Positions 34,551 through 37,511 of a stretch of DNA of 37,511 nucleotides are shown here, one piece after another. The stretch is from Candidatus Aminicenantota bacterium (GTDB lineage: Bacteria > Acidobacteriota > Aminicenantia > Aminicenantales > Saccharicenantaceae). Positions within the stretch are counted from its first letter, which is position 1. Each line of letters starts with the position of its first letter. The notes under the pieces are model-generated. The model was not told where the DNA came from and searched no databases. It was given only the letters and a program-made list of their open reading frames with translations. A program made the translations under genes and the position numbers. The stretch covers positions 1-37,511 of the forward strand of contig JADGNU010000005.1 in assembly GCA_017883305.1 (NCBI GenBank), in the 5' to 3' direction.

Positions 34551-35840
34551 ATGACCAAAAAGATAGTCCTGGCGGCCATCGTGGGCCTATCCGTTCTGCC
34601 TTCGCTCGCGCCGGCGAATGGCCTCAATCTGAACGGGCTCGGCACCCGGGCCCAGGGAATGGGCGGCGCCTACGTAAGCATCGCCAACGATTTCAGCGCC
34701 GTCTTCTGGAACCCGGCCGGGGCGGCCGGCTTCCGGCAGACGACCTTCGGTTTTTATGCCTCAGATCTGATGCCTCGGACGACCTATCGCTTCATTCCGG
34801 AGGCCTCCCCGGATGCCCTGGTTGACGCCAAGACCAAGATCTCGCACTATCTGAGCTTCCTCGCTGGCTACTACAAGCCCCTAAGCTCCAAGATCGTTCT
34901 GGTCGTTGGCATCGGGACTCCCGCCGCCCAGGGGACGATGTGGAACTGAGCGGACTTCGCTAACATCTCGGACGGCATCACTTATGACTGGTCGAGCCGG
35001 GTCTATGTCTTTTCTCTTTCGCCGATGGTCGCGGCCAAGCTCAGCGAAGCGATCTCTGTCGGCGCGGCGATCAACGTCGATCACGGCACGTTCACGCTCA
35101 AGATGCCCGCGGGACCGTCCCAGGGGGTTCCGGCCTTTGAAGAGGTCGGGGCACCCCTCGCGGACCTCGGTCAGTACGAGGAAAACATGAATGGCTGGGG
35201 ATTCGGAGCGACCTTCGGCGTGCTTGTGAAGCCCGTCGAAAAGCTCTCGATCGGCTTGACCGTGCGGACGCCGAAGACCATCGCCTTCGAGGGCGCGGCC
35301 AGCATGTCCAACATGACCACGTTTGGGCTTCCCGGGAGCTCCGATCTCCGCCGCAAGATCACCTGGCCCTTGGGGATCGCGGGGGGCGTTTCCTTCCGGC
35401 CGGTCGAGCGCCTGTTCCTGAGCGCCGACGTGCACTGGACCCAGTGGTCAAAGCTCGATCAGATCACGACGACGTTCCTTGATTCCGTTTGGGCCGAGCT
35501 CGCCCTCGTCGATGGGAGGGATGTCCGGGACCTTAACTGGAAGGACGCGACCCAGATCCGCTTCGGCGCGGAATACCTCTTGAGCCCGTCGACCGCGCTC
35601 CGCGCCGGGTATTATCATGATCCGGCCCCCGGACGGGATTCGAGCCTCGACGTTCTCTTGCCGACTTTCACGAACAATGTGTTTTCAGTCGGGATCGGCA
35701 AGACTCTCGGAGGCCTTCAATTAGACTTCGGACTGGAGTACGTGGCGGGACTGAAGCGGCAATTGGAACTGTTCTTTTCGACCTTTGTCTTTACCAGCCA
35801 CGCGGTCGTTCCCTCCGTTTCGGCCAGCTACAGGTTCTGA
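34551..35840 (+). pseudogene. FadL/OmpP1-type outer membrane porin gene interrupted by one in-frame TGA (34947-34949)
   Basis: Signal peptide + GLNLNGLGTRAQGMGGAYVSIANDFSAVFWNPAGAAG (FadL N-terminal signature). The same frame continues after the TGA as ADFANISDGITYDWSSRVYVFSLSPMVAAKLSEAISVG...HAVVPSVSASYRF with no frameshift. Confidence 0.82.
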
Positions 35841-35925
35841 CCCTCCGTCCGCACGCAGAGACGCCCTCTATCCTTAAGTAGGGAGTCTTTCTAAGTTGGA
35901 GGGTTAGGTCTGAGGCATAAAAAAA

Positions 35926-35998
35926 TGGCTAGGGACGGAATTGAACCGCCGACGCAAGGATTTTCAGTCCTTCGCTCTACCAACTGAGCTACCTAGCC
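35926..35998 (-). tRNA. tRNA-Phe (GAA anticodon)
   Basis: Reverse complement GGCTAGGTAGCTCAGTTGGTAGAGCGAAGGACTGAAAATCCTTGCGTCGGCGGTTCAATTCCGTCCCTAGCCA folds as a cloverleaf. Anticodon stem AAGGA/TCCTT, loop CTGAAAA. CCA not encoded; T-run follows. Confidence 0.97.
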
Positions 35999-36033
35999 AT
36001 CGCACCGTCCAGCGACCGCCGGAAAGCGCGTAA

Positions 36034-36062
36034 AGTATAGCTATTCGGGGTGCCAAAGTCAA
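36034..36062 (-). promoter_or_regulatory. Near-consensus promoter of tRNA-Phe: TTGACT-17 bp-TATACT
   Basis: Reverse complement reads TTGACT TTGGCACCCCGAATAGC TATACT, about 36 bp upstream of the tRNA 5' end. Confidence 0.72.
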
Positions 36063-36077
36063 CGGCCCGAGACCGTC

Positions 36078-36133
36078 TGTCAAGGCAACATGAATCTTTC
36101 CGGTCCTGGGCAACGTGAATCTTTCCGCTTTTG
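36078..36133. repeat. IS left terminal inverted repeat with two tandem GGCAACrTGAATCTTTCC units
   Basis: GGCAAC units start at 36084 and 36109. Confidence 0.8.
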
Positions 36134-36140
36134 TCATCAT

Positions 36141-37415
36141 CTAGGGTCTCTCGGGCAGATCGTCTGCGAACCGGTCTCTGTAAACCTTCCAAGGGTGCGT
36201 CGGGGGCGGTGTGTACTTGGGCGGCTTCGGCCTGACCACGGGCGCCGCCGGGATGCGCTTCGGCCGTTCGGGGATCTCCCGGTAGCCCAGGTCCCGGCCT
36301 TCGTAGCGGATGGCCATCCGACCGTCGAAGTGAAGCATCACCGTGGTCGGCCGGCCCAGCATCCGACGTGCCGGCTCCTCGATGACGAAGCGCCGGCCCT
36401 TCCAACGGATGATGTAGCCGTCGAGGATCGTCCGGACTGTCTTGAGGCAGAAGATCTCTTCGAACTTAAGCCCCTTGGGCAGCGGCCGGTGAAGGTCCTC
36501 CGGCTCGCGCGGTTCACGCTCAAACTGGGCGTTAAATCGAGGCAGATACGACTCAAGGAAGCGGTTCGCATCTTCCAGAGTCGAGATCGAAGCCAGCCGC
36601 AGCTCCTTGACCAGTCGGTCCTGAAGGGTGGCGAAGGCCCGCTCGATCCGGCCCTTGGCCTGCGGCGAGTGGGCATGGATGATCTTGATCCCCAGCTCCT
36701 GGGTCGCCCGTTCGAACTGGGTCGATGCCTCATCGCCCCTCAAGAGCTCGTCCTCGGAGGGGTGTCGAACCGTCTTATAAGTGCTGTGTTTATCAACGTA
36801 TAGGCTCTGGGGAAGCCCGTAGCGGCGGATATAGCCCTCGAGCACGTTCATGGCCGGATAAACCCCTTCATACTCGTAAAAATGGCCGCAGAAGCGGTTC
36901 CGCGCATCGTCCACCATGCCCATCAGGACGAGCTTCGGGCCGCGCTTCTCGAGCCAGGCGTGATGCGATCCGTCCATCTGAACCAGCTCCCCATAGTGGG
37001 CCCGTGGCTCCCGCCACGGGTGGACCTCGCTTTTATGCCGATGGACGCGCCACAACCCCGCCCCGATCATGATCTGGCGCATCTTCTCGTCACTGACCCT
37101 GATCTTGTCCCTCTTCCAGAGCTTCTCGGCCGCGAACTTAGGCTTGAAGTCCGGGTAACGAACCTTAACCAGGGTGACGATCTTGTCAACCAGTGTCTGC
37201 GCCAGCCGCTTCGGCGACGGCTTGCCCCGGTTCCCGTGAGCCAACCCCCTGGCCCCGTCCCGCTCGACCTTCCGGACCAGGTTCCGCACCTGGCGGGTCG
37301 AGAGATCCAACAGCTCAGCTGCGACCTTCTGCTTAAGCTCCCGCTTCATGACCCGCCGGACGATCGCCAGCCTCTCAAGCTCCTTCTTGGTCAACGTGAT
37401 CAGTTCCTCTCTCAC
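36141..37415 (-). CDS. ISNCY-family DDE transposase
   Basis: N-terminal HTH (KVAAELLDLSTRQVRNLVRKVERDGARGLAHGNRGKPSPKR), DDE residues in ELVQMDGSHHAW, SLYVDKHSTYKT and HSPQAKGRIERAFATLQDRLVKELRLASISTLEDANRFL. Confidence 0.95.
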   Translation of the reverse strand: MREELITLTKKELERLAIVRRVMKRELKQKVAAELLDLSTRQVRNLVRKVERDGARGLAHGNRGKPSPKRLAQTLVDKIVTLVKVRYPDFKPKFAAEKLWKRDKIRVSDEKMRQIMIGAGLWRVHRHKSEVHPWREPRAHYGELVQMDGSHHAWLEKRGPKLVLMGMVDDARNRFCGHFYEYEGVYPAMNVLEGYIRRYGLPQSLYVDKHSTYKTVRHPSEDELLRGDEASTQFERATQELGIKIIHAHSPQAKGRIERAFATLQDRLVKELRLASISTLEDANRFLESYLPRFNAQFEREPREPEDLHRPLPKGLKFEEIFCLKTVRTILDGYIIRWKGRRFVIEEPARRMLGRPTTVMLHFDGRMAIRYEGRDLGYREIPERPKRIPAAPVVRPKPPKYTPPPTHPWKVYRDRFADDLPERP

Positions 37416-37455
37416 AGGGCCGGTCCTCCTTCTTGTCGAAGGAGTACCTTAGCCC

Positions 37456-37511
37456 AAAAAAGCGGAAATATTCACGTTGCCCAAAGCGGAAATTATCACG
37501 TTGCCGCAACA
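37456..37511. repeat. IS right terminal inverted repeat with two tandem units
   Basis: Plus strand AAAAAAGCGGAAATATTCACGTTGCCCAAAGCGGAAATTATCACGTTGCCGCAACA, mirrors the left end. Confidence 0.8.

Larger units (their letters stand above)
36078..37511 (-). mobile_element. Insertion sequence, ISNCY family (IS1202/ISDol1-like), apparently complete to its right tip
   Basis: Terminal inverted repeats TGTCAAGGCAACATGAATCTTTCCGGTCCTGGGCAACGTGAATCTTTCCGCTTTTGT (left) and TGTTGCGGCAACGTGATAATTTCCGCTTTGGGCAACGTGAATATTTCCGCTTTTTT (right, reverse complement) bracket a single transposase ORF. Confidence 0.85.

Noticed and set aside
34947-34990. Selenocysteine insertion at the porin TGA
   Set aside because: The hairpin at the TGA is only about 4 bp, the expected residue is more plausibly Trp, and porins of this family are not known selenoproteins. 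Nonsense mutation or sequence error is simpler.

Overview
The window is a high-GC bacterial segment dominated by chromosomal core genes. By gene content it may be Acidobacteriota or Aminicenantes-like, but that is inference. Reading left to right:
- A butyrate kinase / phosphate butyryltransferase pair (minus strand).
- A translationally coupled GNAT + DUF2156 pair.
- Phosphate acetyltransferase and acetate kinase, divergently oriented around a large REP-like palindrome.
- Two overlapping secreted M42-type peptidase paralogs, one of which appears to have lost key metal and catalytic residues.
- An AI-2E-type permease.
- A Ser/Thr kinase + LMW phosphatase pair.
- A nucleotidyltransferase + secreted GH2 beta-galactosidase pair.
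- A compact ~11.7 kb plus-strand gene run: hslV-hslU-LptM-like lipoprotein-FAH-transaldolase-TamB-Omp85-SurA_N-fabD.
- pgsA, mutS, a small acidic protein and clpB.
- A FadL-like porin gene with an in-frame TGA.
- tRNA-Phe(GAA) with a near-consensus promoter.
- An ISNCY (IS1202/ISDol1-like) insertion sequence whose right end coincides with the window end.
No CRISPR, phage or clear defence system was found. The best leads are the degenerate M42 paralog, the interrupted porin gene, the Omp85 with about seven POTRA-like units in the envelope gene run, the palindrome and tandem-repeat-ended IS, and leaderless-looking promoters.
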